Part shown: positions 63,594 to 64,000 of the stretch, piece after piece
How the letters are laid out: each line of letters opens with the position of its first letter
Numbering within the stretch: position 1 is the stretch's first letter
Origin: Atrichornis clamosus
Lineage: Eukaryota; Chordata; Aves; Passeriformes; Menuridae
Length of the DNA stretch: 64,000 bases
Assembly: GCA_013400975.1 (NCBI GenBank)
Contig: WBMZ01004703.1
Coordinates: 62,001-126,000, forward strand
Direction of reading: 5' to 3'
Translations under genes and position numbers: made by a program
Notes under the pieces: model-generated
Seen by the model: only the letters and a program-made list of their open reading frames with translations
Told to the model about the DNA's origin: nothing
Databases searched by the model: none

Positions 63594-64000
63594 TCATCTT
63601 CTCAGCTTTAACCTTCAAAATAATCTCAATGTTCTTTCTTCAGCCACTCTTTTGAAGCCTGCTTTGCAGGTGGGTGACTGGGGAAGGGTGGGAGGCAGCC
63701 CCTCCCTGTGCTGAGGGCAGCGCAAAGCCCCAGCTGGTCCCAGTTCTGCAGCTCCCTGGGTCCGTCTGGGAATCCAGCACACGGCTGGCTGCAGCCAGGG
63801 CCCCGCTGATCATCCCAGACACTTCCCAGTGTCTGGCTGGATTTGGGCACGTTCCTGGGAACTGAGCAGCAGACAAGAACAGCCATCCTTTAAACACTTG
63901 GAAAATAGGGGAAATAGAGAATTCATCACAAGTTCAGCCCCAAACAGCAGCTTCCCCTCAGCACTGAGGGTGCTGCAGAGAACAACCCAGCTGCCCGTGC

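Larger units (their letters stand above)
60773..64000. other. Unique DNA, no gene supported
   Basis: AT-rich to about 63.2 kb, with very AT-rich stretches at 61090-61300 and 61500-61800, a short CAACAGTT/AACTGTTG hairpin at 62164-62183, an exon-like segment (63292-63515) and a GC-richer end (63660-63880) where frames are open on both strands. No recognised repeat. Confidence 0.5.

Overview
The window looks like non-coding DNA from a bird, probably a neoavian and possibly a songbird. The evidence is its repeats. At least nine fragments carry the 3' end of Chicken Repeat 1 (CR1) LINEs: 5'-truncated copies whose tails end in short ATTCTGTGA/ATTCTATGA-type units, with conserved text around 'GATGGGATTTAAGGTCCCTTC' or 'GGTCTTTTCCAACCTTA'. 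An older, decayed CR1 relative is also present. I see no mammalian SINEs or L1 and nothing bacterial. The background is AT-rich, with short A/T tracts and a few GC-richer pockets. The species and the repeat subfamilies are inferred; no search was possible.

I find no protein-coding gene that I can support, and no tRNA, rRNA, CRISPR array or operon. The long open frames are explained by CR1 sequence, by a 52-bp tandem repeat, or by GC-rich or stop-poor composition, where several frames are open at once. The window is best read as intergenic sequence or the inside of a very long intron. A few exon-like segments with good splice-site context are recorded as weak candidates.

Layout: a GC-rich CR1 in minus orientation lies at about 0.5-1.0 kb. 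AT-rich unique DNA follows to 8.8 kb, then a short CR1 tail at 8.8-8.9 kb. An ancient CR1 lies at about 11.1-11.6 kb and a perfect 13-bp-arm hairpin at 11.76 kb. Further CR1 tails are at 16.3, 24.1 and 24.9 kb, the last two in opposite orientation. A long unique stretch runs from 25 to 47.7 kb, with a strongly degenerate tandem array of 33-37-bp units near 44.3-44.6 kb. The longest CR1 (47.75-48.43 kb) still shows decayed reverse-transcriptase tail sequence. Three related CR1 tails in minus orientation lie at 50.5, 53.0 and 60.5 kb, with a young four-copy 52-bp minisatellite at 59.97-60.17 kb. The last 3.2 kb are unique, with one exon-like open segment followed by an AATAAA signal.

No new multi-gene system is visible. 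The most checkable signals are the 52-bp minisatellite, the degenerate array near 44.4 kb, the hairpin at 11.76 kb, the inverted CR1 pair at 24-25 kb, and the G-quadruplex motif shared by the two longest CR1 copies.
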